A stretch of DNA of 64,000 nucleotides from Flavobacterium psychroterrae (GCF_018380615.1 NZ_JAGYVZ010000002.1:248001-312000); one strand, 5' to 3'; positions 49,697 to 59,754 are shown, counted from the first letter of the stretch. Numbers and translations: made by a program. Notes: generated from the letters alone by a model not told the origin.

Positions 49697-49704
49697 TACT
49701 TTTG
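49697..49704 (+). promoter_or_regulatory. Predicted −7 box of the flavin reductase-like gene
   Basis: TACTTTTG followed by CA matches TAnnTTTG and gives a leader of about 35 nt before the ATG at 49742. It lies inside the longer open frame that begins at 49652, so that earlier start is unlikely. Confidence 0.55.
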
Positions 49705-49741
49705 CAGTTACCGAAACGAGATTCGGTTAAAAGAAAAATCT

Positions 49742-50632
49742 ATGATTAGCATCGATCCTAAAGAAATACCAACGGCAAAATTGCATGGTTATTTACAAAG
49801 TGCCGTAGGTCCCAGACCAATTGCTTTTGCAAGTACAATAAGTACAAAAGGAATCCCGAATTTGTCGCCTTTTAGTTTCTTTAACGTGTTCAGTGCCAAT
49901 CCGCCAATTTTAATTTTTTCGCCTGCACGCCGCGTTCGGGACAATACTGTTAAACACACTCTGATTAATGCTGAAGCAACGCGCGAAGTAGTAATTAATG
50001 TAGTAAATTATGATTTAGTACAGCAAACATCATTAGCCAGTACAGAATATGCCGAAGGTATAAATGAGTTTATAAAAGCCGGATTAACGCAAATTCCATC
50101 AGATTTGGTAAAACCATATCGGGTAAAAGAATCTCCGGTGCAGTTTGAGTGCAAAGTCACACAGATAATTCCGTTAGGTACAGAAGGCGGAGCAGGAAAT
50201 CTGATCCTTTGTGAAGTCGTTAAAATGCATATTCATGAAGCTGTTTTAGATGAAAATGGAGGTATTGATCAACATAAAATTGATTTGGTTTCAAGATTAG
50301 GAAATAACTGGTATTCAAGATCCAATCAGGGACTTTTTGAAGTGCCAAAACCGTTGACAACATTAGGAGTTGGAGTAGATGTGATTCCGAAGAACATCAA
50401 GGAAAGTACTGTTTTTGACGGAAATGACCTCGGAAAATTAGGTAACATTGAAGCCTTGCCCACAACGGAAGAAGTTAGTATATTTGTGAAAGAAAATTTT
50501 TCGGTGAAAGGAGTTTTAAGCTCAGACGATCAGGAAAAGATACATTTAGAAGCCAAAAAATATCTGAATAATGATGATATTTCATCAGCCTGGAAAGTGC
50601 TTTTAGCAAAAAAAATAGAAAAGAAACAATAA
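49742..50632 (+). CDS. Flavin reductase-like FMN-binding split-barrel protein
   Basis: A 296-residue protein. The ATG at 49742 is preferred because it follows the predicted promoter and starts the conserved domain (MISIDPKEIPTAKLHGYLQSAVGPRPIAFASTIS). The split-barrel FMN-binding region covers about 15–200 with SPFSFFNVFSANPPILIFSP and NVVNYDLVQQTSLAS. The C-terminal 90 residues are less typical. Members bind FMN and include flavin reductases and flavoproteins of unknown reaction. It is 15 bp before a DUF3127 gene and probably in one operon with it. Confidence 0.85.
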   Translation: MISIDPKEIPTAKLHGYLQSAVGPRPIAFASTISTKGIPNLSPFSFFNVFSANPPILIFSPARRVRDNTVKHTLINAEATREVVINVVNYDLVQQTSLASTEYAEGINEFIKAGLTQIPSDLVKPYRVKESPVQFECKVTQIIPLGTEGGAGNLILCEVVKMHIHEAVLDENGGIDQHKIDLVSRLGNNWYSRSNQGLFEVPKPLTTLGVGVDVIPKNIKESTVFDGNDLGKLGNIEALPTTEEVSIFVKENFSVKGVLSSDDQEKIHLEAKKYLNNDDISSAWKVLLAKKIEKKQ

Positions 50633-50647
50633 TTAATATAGAAGAAG

Positions 50648-51019
50648 ATGGAAGTTACAGGAAAAGTAAAAGTGGTGAACCCAGAGCAACAAGTTAGTGC
50701 TGCATTCAAAAAAAGAGAGTTGGTTGTTACCACAGATGAGCAGTATCCACAGCATATTTTGATCGAATTTACACAAGATAAATGCGATTTATTAAGTAGC
50801 TACAAACAAGGAGAGGCAGTAAAAGTTTCTATCAATTTAAGAGGAAGAGAATGGGTTAATCCACAAGGAGAAACCAGATATTTCAATAGTATTCAAGGTT
50901 GGAGAATTGAAAGAGTAGCACCAGAAGGTCCTGCACAAACTCCGGCAATGCCAGCTGCAGAAGCTTTTGCACCAGCAACAAACTTAAACGAAGACGAACC
51001 GGACGATTTACCTTTCTAA
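50648..51019 (+). CDS. DUF3127 protein with an SSB-like acidic tail
   Basis: A 123-residue protein. Residues 1–90 form a DUF3127 domain, beta-rich and OB-fold-like (MEVTGKVKVVNPEQQV, KKRELVVTTDEQYPQHILIEF, VKVSINLRGREWVNPQGETRYFNSIQGWRI). A Pro/Ala-rich linker leads to an acidic end, NEDEPDDLPF, very like the C-terminal tip of single-stranded DNA-binding proteins (DDDIPF). This suggests a single-stranded nucleic acid binder that recruits SSB-partner proteins (inference). It follows the flavin reductase-like gene by 15 bp and is followed by a GGAATTT terminator. Confidence 0.82.
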   Translation: MEVTGKVKVVNPEQQVSAAFKKRELVVTTDEQYPQHILIEFTQDKCDLLSSYKQGEAVKVSINLRGREWVNPQGETRYFNSIQGWRIERVAPEGPAQTPAMPAAEAFAPATNLNEDEPDDLPF

Positions 51020-51039
51020 ACGTTTAAATTACAAAAAAT

Positions 51040-51098
51040 AAATTCCAAATTCCAATTCATTTACTTGTAATTGGAGTTTGGAATTTTGTTTTTTTGTG
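51040..51098 (+). terminator. GGAATTT-family terminator after the DUF3127 gene
   Basis: AAATTCCAAATTCCAATT (51040–51057) pairs with 51069–51086 with one mismatch, then runs into TTTTGTTTTTTTG. Another unpaired GAATTTGGAATTT copy lies at about 51150. Confidence 0.75.
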
Positions 51099-51184
51099 AA
51101 CAATAATTGCGTACAACTTTGACAAAGTTTTCTACCAAATAAGAGTTTGGAATTTGGAATTTCCATTTTGTAATTTTTTTTAAT

Positions 51185-51820
51185 ATGTATTACGTATCAA
51201 ACGATTTATTCTTTCCTCCAGTTTCAGAAGCCGATGAAGACGGTATTTTGGCAATTGGCGGCGATTTAGATTCAGACCGATTAAAACTAGCTTACAAAAG
51301 CGGAATTTTCCCGTGGTTTAATGAAGGAGAACCTATTTTATGGTGGTCACCGGATCCCAGAATGGTTTTGTTTCTTGATGAATTGGTAATCTCTAAAAGT
51401 ATGCGTAATGTTTTGAATCGTAACGAGTTTAGAGTTACTTTTAATCAAAATTTTAGAGATGTAATTTCGAATTGCCAAAAAATAAAACGTGATGGTCAAA
51501 ACGGGACCTGGATATCAAACGATATGATCGATGCCTATTGCAAACTAAACGAACAGGGAATTGCAAAATCTGTTGAGGTTTGGCAAGGTGAGGTTTTGGT
51601 TGGCGGTTTATACGGAATTGATTTGGGGAATATTTTTTGTGGAGAAAGTATGTTTTCAAAAGTATCAAATGCATCAAAAGTGGCTTTTATAGCTTTAGTA
51701 AATCATCTGAAAAAAGAAAATTATAAATTATTAGATTGTCAGGTTTATAATCCACATTTAGAAAGTTTAGGTTGTCGCGAAATTGATCGTGAAGAATTTA
51801 TGTCAATTTTAAAAAGTTAG
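51185..51820 (+). CDS. aat: Leucyl/phenylalanyl-tRNA–protein transferase
   Basis: A 211-residue cytoplasmic enzyme that adds Leu or Phe to N-terminal Arg or Lys of proteins, marking them for ClpSP degradation. Family marks: FPPVSEADEDGILAIGGDLDSDRLKLAYKSGIFPWF, WWSPDPRMVL, GTWISNDMIDAYCKLNEQGIAKSVEVW, GLYGIDLGNIFCGESMFS and LLDCQVYNPHLESLGCREIDREEF. Length is usual. The MOSC gene starts 4 bp after its stop, so the two form one transcript. Confidence 0.97.
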   Translation: MYYVSNDLFFPPVSEADEDGILAIGGDLDSDRLKLAYKSGIFPWFNEGEPILWWSPDPRMVLFLDELVISKSMRNVLNRNEFRVTFNQNFRDVISNCQKIKRDGQNGTWISNDMIDAYCKLNEQGIAKSVEVWQGEVLVGGLYGIDLGNIFCGESMFSKVSNASKVAFIALVNHLKKENYKLLDCQVYNPHLESLGCREIDREEFMSILKS

Positions 51821-51824
51821 TAAA

Positions 51825-52619
51825 ATGAGCGCAGTTCATGTTGTAAAAGAAATTTATATTTATCCGATAAAAAGTTTAGCCTCAATTAGTTGTCAGAAAG
51901 CTCTGGCTGAAGAAATGGGATTTGAAAATGACCGAAGATGGATGTTAATCGATGCCGAAAATCAATTGATAACACAAAGAGAAAATCCAATTTTGAGTCA
52001 GTTTTATCCACAAATTTCAGATGGAAAAATTACCATCACTTTTAAGGATTATAAACATGAATTTTCTACTACTGCACATTTAGAAGATTCTATTGAGGCA
52101 AATGTTTGGGAGGATAAAAGTGAAGTATTTGAGGTGGATCCGGAAACTTCAAAATGGTTCAGTGAACGTTTGGGTTTTCAATGCAAATTAGTTAAAATAA
52201 TTAAAATTGGAGATCGCAAACACGAAAGCTCAAAACTCAAAGAAACGTTCAATGTAAGTTTAGCTGATGGATATCCTTATTTATTAATTGGATCAGAAAG
52301 TATCGACTTTCTAAATGAAAAATTAGAAAATAAAATCACAGTTTTAAGATTTCGCCCTAATATTGTCATCACTTCAAAAAATGCTCATGAAGAAGATGAT
52401 TTTGATACTTTTGCTATAGGAGAAGTTCAATTTAAAAATATAAAACCCTGCGGAAGATGTATTATGGTGAATAATGATCCGCAAAAAAGTATTATAAAAA
52501 AAGAACCTTTAAAAACCTTAAGTAAATACCGAGTAGTAAATAATTCTGTTTTATTTGGAACCAATATCGTGAGTTTAAATTCCGGAATAATTAGTGTTGG
52601 CGATACTGTTATTTTCTAA
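51825..52619 (+). CDS. MOSC-domain protein (molybdenum cofactor sulfurase C-terminal-like)
   Basis: A 264-residue protein with an N-terminal MOSC beta-barrel (EIYIYPIKSLASISCQKALAEEMGFENDRRWMLID) and a C-terminal MOSC domain (FNVSLADGYPYLLIGSESIDFLNEKL, LRFRPNIVI, NIKPCGRCIMVNNDP with the conserved cysteines). There is no ferredoxin domain at the end, unlike YcbX. MOSC proteins handle sulfur or molybdenum-cofactor-linked N-hydroxyl reduction; the substrate here is unknown. Its TAA stop overlaps the TAG stop of thiF on the other strand. Confidence 0.9.
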   Translation: MSAVHVVKEIYIYPIKSLASISCQKALAEEMGFENDRRWMLIDAENQLITQRENPILSQFYPQISDGKITITFKDYKHEFSTTAHLEDSIEANVWEDKSEVFEVDPETSKWFSERLGFQCKLVKIIKIGDRKHESSKLKETFNVSLADGYPYLLIGSESIDFLNEKLENKITVLRFRPNIVITSKNAHEEDDFDTFAIGEVQFKNIKPCGRCIMVNNDPQKSIIKKEPLKTLSKYRVVNNSVLFGTNIVSLNSGIISVGDTVIF

Positions 52620-53326
52620 AAATCCAGTTTTGTAAAACTCCAATCCAGCGTATTAAAAAGAACCAATTCATTTTTTAGAGTTGGTAAATCCAAAATTAAT
52701 TTGAGAGTTTCATGCGCCATCATAGTGCCAATAATTCCGGGAAGAGTTCCTAGAACACCGTTTAAATTACAATTGGGAACGTCTTTTGGATCCGGCATTT
52801 CAGGAAATAAATCGCGTAGATTTTTACTTCCGTTATGATTGAAAACGGCAACTTGTCCTTCAAATTTTAAAATACTTCCGTAAATTAATGGTTTTTGTAA
52901 ATCAACGCAAGTATCATTCACCAAATAACGTGTTGCAAAATTATCAGAACCATCTACAACAATATCGTATTGATCAATAATATGACTGGCATTTTCGGTT
53001 GTCAATTTCTCATTAATTGCTTCAACTTCAATTAACGGATTTAGTTTTGCAACGACTTCTCTTGCCACAATAGATTTTTCCTGACCAATTTCATTTTCAG
53101 TATATAAAATCTGTCGGTGTAAATTATGAATTTCTATTTTGTCAAAATCCATTATCCCAATAAAGCCAACGCCGGCCGTCGCAATATATTGCAAAATGGG
53201 ACATCCCAAACCTCCGGCACCAATTACTAGAACTCTTGCTTTTTTTAGTTTTTCCTGACCTTCGTCACCAATTTCAGGTAAAATGGTTTGTCTGTTGTAA
53301 CGAAGGAATTCTTGTATAATGCTCAT
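52616..53326 (-). CDS. thiF: ThiF/MoeB/HesA family sulfur-carrier adenylyltransferase
   Basis: A 236-residue E1-like enzyme that adenylates the C-terminal Gly-Gly of ThiS and passes sulfur on in thiazole synthesis. Motifs: RYNRQTILPEIGDEGQEKL, the nucleotide-binding VLVIGAGGLGCPILQY, FDKIEIHNLHRQIL, DGSDNFATRYLVND, and Cys186 (PNCNLNGVLG), aligned with the ThiF cysteine that forms the acyl-disulfide. The zinc-binding CxxC pairs of E. coli ThiF/MoeB are missing (the region reads NLRDLFPEMPDP, and the C-terminus stops at LDF). It is the last gene of the thi operon. MoeB-like function is possible. Confidence 0.9.
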   Translation of the reverse strand: MSIIQEFLRYNRQTILPEIGDEGQEKLKKARVLVIGAGGLGCPILQYIATAGVGFIGIMDFDKIEIHNLHRQILYTENEIGQEKSIVAREVVAKLNPLIEVEAINEKLTTENASHIIDQYDIVVDGSDNFATRYLVNDTCVDLQKPLIYGSILKFEGQVAVFNHNGSKNLRDLFPEMPDPKDVPNCNLNGVLGTLPGIIGTMMAHETLKLILDLPTLKNELVLFNTLDWSFTKLDF

Positions 53327-53343
53327 TTTAATTTAAGTCTTAA

Positions 53344-53436
53344 AGTTGTAAAGTCGAAAGTCAAAAGTCTAAGATGAAAGCAGGAATCGAAGTAAAGTAT
53401 TTTACTTTAAGACTTATAACTTTCGACTTTATGACT
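53344..53436. repeat. AAAGTCGAAAGT palindrome spanning the thiF–thiH gap and the thiH 3' end
   Basis: The arm at 53344–53371 pairs with 53409–53436 at about 24 of 28 positions. The second arm is inside thiH and encodes the last residues of ThiH (HKVESYKS). It may slow or terminate transcription before thiF. Confidence 0.6.
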
Positions 53437-54543
53437 ATAAATTTTGTCCCAATCCTTCCAAACGGGTTCGTAACCTCTATTCGTTATAATTTGGGCGATT
53501 TCTTTAGCAGATCGTTCATCACTAATTTCAAATTGTTCCAATGATTGCGGATCAACGACATAACCACCCGGATTTGTTTTAGATCCGGCACTCATACTTG
53601 TCACTCCAATTGGGATAATATTGTTTCTGAATTTCTCGTTTTCACGGGTTGAAATTGAGATTTCCAGATCTTCGTTCCATAAACGATAGGCGCAAATAAG
53701 TTGTGTCAGATCTTTATCATCCATAATAAAATTAGGTTCAATTATACCTTCGGCTGGTCGAAGTCTGGGAAATGAAACTGAATATTTGGTCTGCCAGTAT
53801 TTTTTTTGAAGATAATCGAGATGCAAAGCATTAAAGAAACTATCGGTGCGCCAATCTTCTAAGCCTAATAAAACACCTAAACCTATTTTATGAATTCCTG
53901 CGGTTCCAATTCTGTCAGGAGTTTCCAATCTGTAATCGAAATTCGACTTTTTGCCCTTTGTATGGTATTTTTTATAAACTTCCTGATGATAGGTTTCCTG
54001 ATATACTAAAACCGAATAAACGCCAGCTTCATGCAAACGTTCATAATCTTCGGTAGAAAGCGGCTGAACTTCAACAGAAATAATCGAAAACTCTTTTCGT
54101 ATTAAAGCAATAGCATTCAGAAAATAATTAATATTTACGGTATAATTTGCTTCTCCTGTAACCAATAAAACATGATCAAAACCAACATTTTTCAAAGCTT
54201 CAACTTCCAATTTAATTTCAGCATCAGAAAGTGTTTTTCGCTTAATTTTATTGTCTAAACTAAAACCACAATAAGTACAAATGTTCTGGCATTCGTTACT
54301 TAGATACAGAGGCGCATACATTTGGATTGTTTTTCCGAAACGTTTTTTTGTTAGATCATGGCATTCCTGTGCCATTTGTTCCAAATAATTCTGAGCAATT
54401 GGAGAAATCAAAACTAAAAAATCATCGAGATTTCGTTTGGTTTTTGCCAAAGAAAGTTCAACATCTTTTGCCGAAGTATTGTATATTTTAGATTGGATTG
54501 AATCCCAGTCATATTGTTCAAAAACAGATTTAAATGTATTCAT
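53407..54543 (-). CDS. thiH: 2-iminoacetate synthase ThiH (radical SAM tyrosine lyase)
   Basis: A 378-residue radical SAM enzyme that cleaves tyrosine to dehydroglycine (2-iminoacetate) and p-cresol for the thiazole ring. The 4Fe-4S motif is Cys85-Cys89-Cys92 in ECQNICTYCGF. Further marks are VLLVTGEANYTVNINYF, VYQETYHQEVYKKYHTKGKKSNF, GVLLGLEDWRTDSF, FPRLRPAEG and PIGVTSMSAGSKTNPGGY. The use of ThiH in place of ThiO fits an oxygen-independent branch. The last residues (SHKVESYKS) come from a repeat arm. It lies 5' of thiF and is separated from thiG by an inserted cassette. Confidence 0.96.
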   Translation of the reverse strand: MNTFKSVFEQYDWDSIQSKIYNTSAKDVELSLAKTKRNLDDFLVLISPIAQNYLEQMAQECHDLTKKRFGKTIQMYAPLYLSNECQNICTYCGFSLDNKIKRKTLSDAEIKLEVEALKNVGFDHVLLVTGEANYTVNINYFLNAIALIRKEFSIISVEVQPLSTEDYERLHEAGVYSVLVYQETYHQEVYKKYHTKGKKSNFDYRLETPDRIGTAGIHKIGLGVLLGLEDWRTDSFFNALHLDYLQKKYWQTKYSVSFPRLRPAEGIIEPNFIMDDKDLTQLICAYRLWNEDLEISISTRENEKFRNNIIPIGVTSMSAGSKTNPGGYVVDPQSLEQFEISDERSAKEIAQIITNRGYEPVWKDWDKIYSHKVESYKS

Positions 54544-54560
54544 TGAATTGTGTTTTTTTG

Positions 54561-55153
54561 TTTCACGCAGATTTATGGAGATTTAAGCAGATTTAAAATG
54601 ATTTTATTTTCTATCTAAAATGTCTTAATTTGTAGTGTTTGTTATTGATTTTACATTTTATTAGCGATTCTTTTAATATCGTTTAAAATATTTAGAGTGT
54701 TAAAGTTGACTAATAATCCTAGTTTTTTATTTGTGAGTCTTAGATATGTGTCAAGTTGTTTATAATGAATTGGAGCTAGATCTTCAACAGACTTTAATTC
54801 TATTATTACTTTGTCTTCCACTAAAAGATCTATTCTAAAAGCAGGCTCTAATGTTATCTCTTCATAAGAAATTGTAACTTCAACTTGTTTTTGAACTTGT
54901 AAATCGGCTTTTGTCAGTTCATAAAACAAAGCACTTTCATAAACAGATTCAAATAAACCGGGTCCCAAATTATTATATACTTTGAAAATTGCTCCTCGCA
55001 CTAAATATGATATTTCATTTTCTGTCATTATTCTTTATTTAAATTTGATTCAAAATTAAAGAATTTTCTTTCATTTAGTATTTTATTGCAAGTAGTTTTA
55101 ATAAATAAAAAATCATTTTAAATCTGCTTAAATCTCCATAAATCTGCGTGAAA
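54561..55153. mobile_element. 593-bp cassette: GxxExxY gene within a perfect 45-bp inverted repeat
   Basis: 54561–54605 and 55109–55153 are exact reverse complements over 45 bp. The outer ends begin TTTCACGCAGATTTATGGAG and contain a roughly 10-bp-period word (AGATTTAWGSAG). Only one gene lies inside, a GxxExxY protein in the operon direction. The cassette sits exactly between thiH (17 bp from its ATG) and thiG (5 bp from its stop). I see no target-site duplication and no transposase. It looks like an inserted element; how it moves is unknown. Confidence 0.7.
54651..55028 (-). CDS. GxxExxY family protein (PD-(D/E)XK nuclease-like), inserted in the thi operon
   Basis: A 125-residue protein with the family signature GLFESVY (residues 24–30) in GPGLFESVYESALFYEL. 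A nuclease-like core follows: FRIDLLVEDKVIIELKS with Asp67, Glu77 and Lys79, matching the D...ExK pattern of PD-(D/E)XK enzymes, then YKQLDTYLRLTNKKLGLLVNFN. Members of this family are scattered widely and their function is unknown. It has no role in thiamine synthesis and is enclosed by the 45-bp inverted repeat, so it is probably a passenger or mobilising gene of that element. It is in the operon direction and would be co-transcribed. Confidence 0.88.
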   Translation of the reverse strand: MTENEISYLVRGAIFKVYNNLGPGLFESVYESALFYELTKADLQVQKQVEVTISYEEITLEPAFRIDLLVEDKVIIELKSVEDLAPIHYKQLDTYLRLTNKKLGLLVNFNTLNILNDIKRIANKM

Positions 55154-55158
55154 TAATT

Positions 55159-55935
55159 TTAGTCATATAAAAATGATGTCAAAGGACTTGAAGCAATCGC
55201 ATGATTCTGCTGATTAGCGATTTTAGCTTCAAAAGCTTTTCTGCCTGCAATCACAGCTTCCTTAAAAGCTTCTGCCATTAGTTTTGGATTTCCGGCTACA
55301 GCAATTGCGGTATTGACCAAAACAGCATCGGCGCCAATTTCCATTGCTTTTGCAGCGTCAGATGGAGAGCCAATCCCAGCATCTACAATAACCGGAACAT
55401 TACTTTGCTCGATTATAATCTCAAGGAAATCAATTGTTTTTAAACCTTTATTACTGCCAATTGGCGAACCTAAAGGCATAACGGCAGAAGTTCCGGCATT
55501 CTCTAAATGTTTACATAAAACAGGATCTGCGTGAATATAAGGCAATACAAAAAAACCAAGTTTAGCCAATTCTTCTGTTGCTTTTAATGTTTCAATAGGA
55601 TCCGGCATTAAGTATTTTGGGTCGGGATGAATTTCTAATTTTAACCAGTTTGTTTCTAAAGCTTCTCTTGCTAATTGTGCAGCAAAAATAGCCTCTTTAG
55701 CATTTCGCGCGCCCGAAGTATTGGTCAATAAATTAATATTTGGATGTTTTAAATGCGATAATATAGCATCAGTTTCTGTTTCTAAATCAATTCGTTTGAG
55801 GGCAACCGTGACCAATTCGCTTCCTGATGCTAAAATAGCTTCTTCCATTTCACGATTTGAACCAAATTTTCCAGTTCCTAAAAATAGGCGTGAGGTTAAG
55901 GTTTTATCTCCAATTTTAAACAATGACGTTTGCAT
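55159..55935 (-). CDS. thiG: Thiazole synthase ThiG
   Basis: A 258-residue TIM-barrel enzyme that builds thiazole phosphate from DXP, dehydroglycine and ThiS thiocarboxylate. Motifs: [29 protein letters not shown] with the Schiff-base Lys, [44 protein letters not shown] and [33 protein letters not shown]. Length is standard. Its start overlaps the end of thiE by 20 bp. The GxxExxY cassette separates it from thiH. Confidence 0.97.
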   Translation of the reverse strand: MQTSLFKIGDKTLTSRLFLGTGKFGSNREMEEAILASGSELVTVALKRIDLETETDAILSHLKHPNINLLTNTSGARNAKEAIFAAQLAREALETNWLKLEIHPDPKYLMPDPIETLKATEELAKLGFFVLPYIHADPVLCKHLENAGTSAVMPLGSPIGSNKGLKTIDFLEIIIEQSNVPVIVDAGIGSPSDAAKAMEIGADAVLVNTAIAVAGNPKLMAEAFKEAVIAGRKAFEAKIANQQNHAIASSPLTSFLYD

Positions 55936-56554
55936 ATAACTTTTCGTTTAGTTGTTGAATTAGTTTTTCTTTTTGATCGCTTATTGTGATCATTCCGGAA
56001 ACCGCAATGCCATGAATTCCAGTTTCCATTAACGGACTAATGTCTTTTAATGTGATTCCGCCAATCGCATAAATCGGAATCTGAATTTTATTATTTTTCA
56101 TTTTTTCGACAATATCATAATATCCAGATAAACCCAATATTGGACTTAATTTTTCTTTTGTTTCCGTAAATCTAAACGGCCCTAAACCAATATAATCGCA
56201 GCTATTTCTAACATGATTTACAATATCTTCATAGGTATTTGCAGTTCCTCCGATAATTTTTGTGCTGCCTAAAATAGCTCTTGCTTCAGCAATTTTCATA
56301 TCGGATAATCCTAAATGCACTCCATCTGCGGCAACTTGCTGTGCCAGATATAAATTGTCATTTACAATAAAGTTGGCGAGATATTCTTCGCATAAAAATT
56401 TTACAGCTTCGGCTAAAGCAAAAGTGTCTTTTGCAGTTTGATTTTTAAAACGCATTTGTACCCAATCGCATCCGGCATCTAGCGCCAGATGAATATTATA
56501 CAATTGCTTTTCGATTGTTTCTCCTTGTGAAATGTATTGCAGTTTATTGTACAT
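55916..56554 (-). CDS. thiE: Thiamine-phosphate synthase ThiE
   Basis: A 212-residue TIM-barrel enzyme joining HMP diphosphate and thiazole phosphate to thiamine phosphate. It keeps the family motifs: [12 protein letters not shown] (QLR-type), [51 protein letters not shown] (GP loop), [28 protein letters not shown]. Overlaps with thiD upstream (11 bp) and thiG downstream (20 bp) show tight coupling. A second, degenerate ThiE-like gene is two positions upstream; this one is the likely active synthase. Confidence 0.94.
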   Translation of the reverse strand: MYNKLQYISQGETIEKQLYNIHLALDAGCDWVQMRFKNQTAKDTFALAEAVKFLCEEYLANFIVNDNLYLAQQVAADGVHLGLSDMKIAEARAILGSTKIIGGTANTYEDIVNHVRNSCDYIGLGPFRFTETKEKLSPILGLSGYYDIVEKMKNNKIQIPIYAIGGITLKDISPLMETGIHGIAVSGMITISDQKEKLIQQLNEKLYANVIV

Positions 56555-57299
56555 AATGATATCCGATTAAAGTTGAAGTTGAACTCAGGTATTTTTCGAT
56601 GTAAGTTTTAGCATTTTTACACGCTTCTGTTTGAGATTGATTTATGGCTAAATTTGCCGCAATTGCAGATGATAATACACAACCAGAACCATGTTTCTCA
56701 AAGCATTTTTTGTCAGAAGGTAATAGGTCAATAATTTCATTTTTTAGAAATAATCGATCAGTTCCAATTTCAGAAGGATTATGTCCGCCTTTTAATAAAA
56801 TTGCACTTAGGATTTCGTTTTGATGCCAAAGTTCATTAGAAATAAACCCCGGAAATAAAATTTCTATTTCATTGTAATTGGGAGTAATCAAATCGATTTT
56901 GGATAGAATTTTATCCAAATCCAATTGATCTTTTATCCTCATAAATTCGAATTTTGTAGTCGATTTTAAAACCGGATCCCAGACAATTTTTGTTGCCGGA
57001 GACAGTAATTTTATCGTAGACAGAATTCGGTTTAAATAATGCAACGAAGGAACGATTCCGATTTTTACAGCGTTAATTGTATAGTTTTGAAAAAATGTTT
57101 CAATTGACCGAATGACAAAACTCAAATCTGTCCATTGAATTGCATGAAATTCATTTTCTGTTTGGATAGTGTTCGCTGTCATAATTGCAAATCCTGTAAC
57201 CTGATGCTGTTCGAATGTTTTGATATCTGCCAAAACACCAGCACCGCCAGTTGGATCAAAACCTGCTATAGTGAGTGCAACTGGACGATTTTTTGACAT
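56544..57299 (-). CDS. thiD: Hydroxymethylpyrimidine (phosphate) kinase ThiD
   Basis: A 251-residue ribokinase-family enzyme that phosphorylates HMP and HMP phosphate. It starts PVALTIAGFDPTGGAGVLADIKTFEQHQVTGFAIMTANTIQTE and contains IVWDPVLKSTT, LITPNYNEIEILFPG, AILLKGGH and the C-terminal anion hole KHGSGCVLSSAIAANLA. Overlaps join it to the TenI-like gene (34 bp) and thiE (11 bp). Length is close to the usual 260–270. Confidence 0.95.
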   Translation of the reverse strand: MSKNRPVALTIAGFDPTGGAGVLADIKTFEQHQVTGFAIMTANTIQTENEFHAIQWTDLSFVIRSIETFFQNYTINAVKIGIVPSLHYLNRILSTIKLLSPATKIVWDPVLKSTTKFEFMRIKDQLDLDKILSKIDLITPNYNEIEILFPGFISNELWHQNEILSAILLKGGHNPSEIGTDRLFLKNEIIDLLPSDKKCFEKHGSGCVLSSAIAANLAINQSQTEACKNAKTYIEKYLSSTSTLIGYHYVQ

Positions 57300-57871
57300 A
57301 ATTTAAATTGTTTTATTGGATTTTCATTGTTCCAGATACTTCCTAAAAGTGCCACATCATCAAAACCATTTTCAAGAGTTTTTTGAATGTTTTCAGCATC
57401 AATTCCGCCTAAAGCGATAACTTTTGTTTTATTATTTGTTTTTAATTTTAAAGCTTCAAAAAGGTTTTCTTTCGGACGATAATTCTCTTTAGAAATACTT
57501 GTAAAAACCGGGCTTAGAAAAGCGTAATTAAAATCATTTTCTAAAGCATTAAAATCTTCAATAGAATGTGTTGACGCTGATTTATGCATAGATGATTTTG
57601 AAAATCGTATAGCAAAATCAGAATTACGTGCTCTTACTTTTTCAGAAAAATGAATTCTCTTGATTCCAAAATCTTCTGCTAATTTATGATGATGGTGTAA
57701 AACTAAATTAGATCGATATCCAAATTTTATCTGATGAATAAAGTGAGCCATTTCTAACTCAGAAAAATCAGGTTTCCGAATATGAAGCAAAGACAATCCT
57801 TCGTCAAATAAACCATGAATAATGTCTATTTCATTTGCAATAACAGAAGGATTTGTAATTACTATCATCAT
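57266..57871 (-). CDS. TenI/ThiE-like protein, degenerate thiamine-phosphate synthase homologue
   Basis: A 201-residue TIM-barrel protein of the ThiE/TenI superfamily. The frame of motifs is visible (LSLLHIRKPDF for QLREK; SPVFTSISKENYRPKENL; KVIALGGIDAENIQKTLENGFDDVALLGSIW), but the ND and GQxD motifs of ThiE are replaced (HHHHKLAEDFGIKRIHFSEK). Such relatives act as thiazole tautomerases (TenI) or have unknown roles. It lies between thiC and thiD, overlapping thiD by 34 bp. I think TenI-like tautomerase is the best guess; synthase activity is unlikely. Confidence 0.75.
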   Translation of the reverse strand: MMIVITNPSVIANEIDIIHGLFDEGLSLLHIRKPDFSELEMAHFIHQIKFGYRSNLVLHHHHKLAEDFGIKRIHFSEKVRARNSDFAIRFSKSSMHKSASTHSIEDFNALENDFNYAFLSPVFTSISKENYRPKENLFEALKLKTNNKTKVIALGGIDAENIQKTLENGFDDVALLGSIWNNENPIKQFKLCQKIVQLHSL

Positions 57872-57906
57872 AATCTTTTCTCTTGATTCTTTCTTCTATT
57901 TTCTTT

Positions 57907-59754
<1,848 letters not shown>

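Noticed and set aside
54541..55160. Insertion sequence with its own transposase
   Set aside because: The inverted repeats are real, but the only gene is a GxxExxY protein; no DDE, tyrosine or HUH transposase motif and no target duplication, so it is not called an IS.
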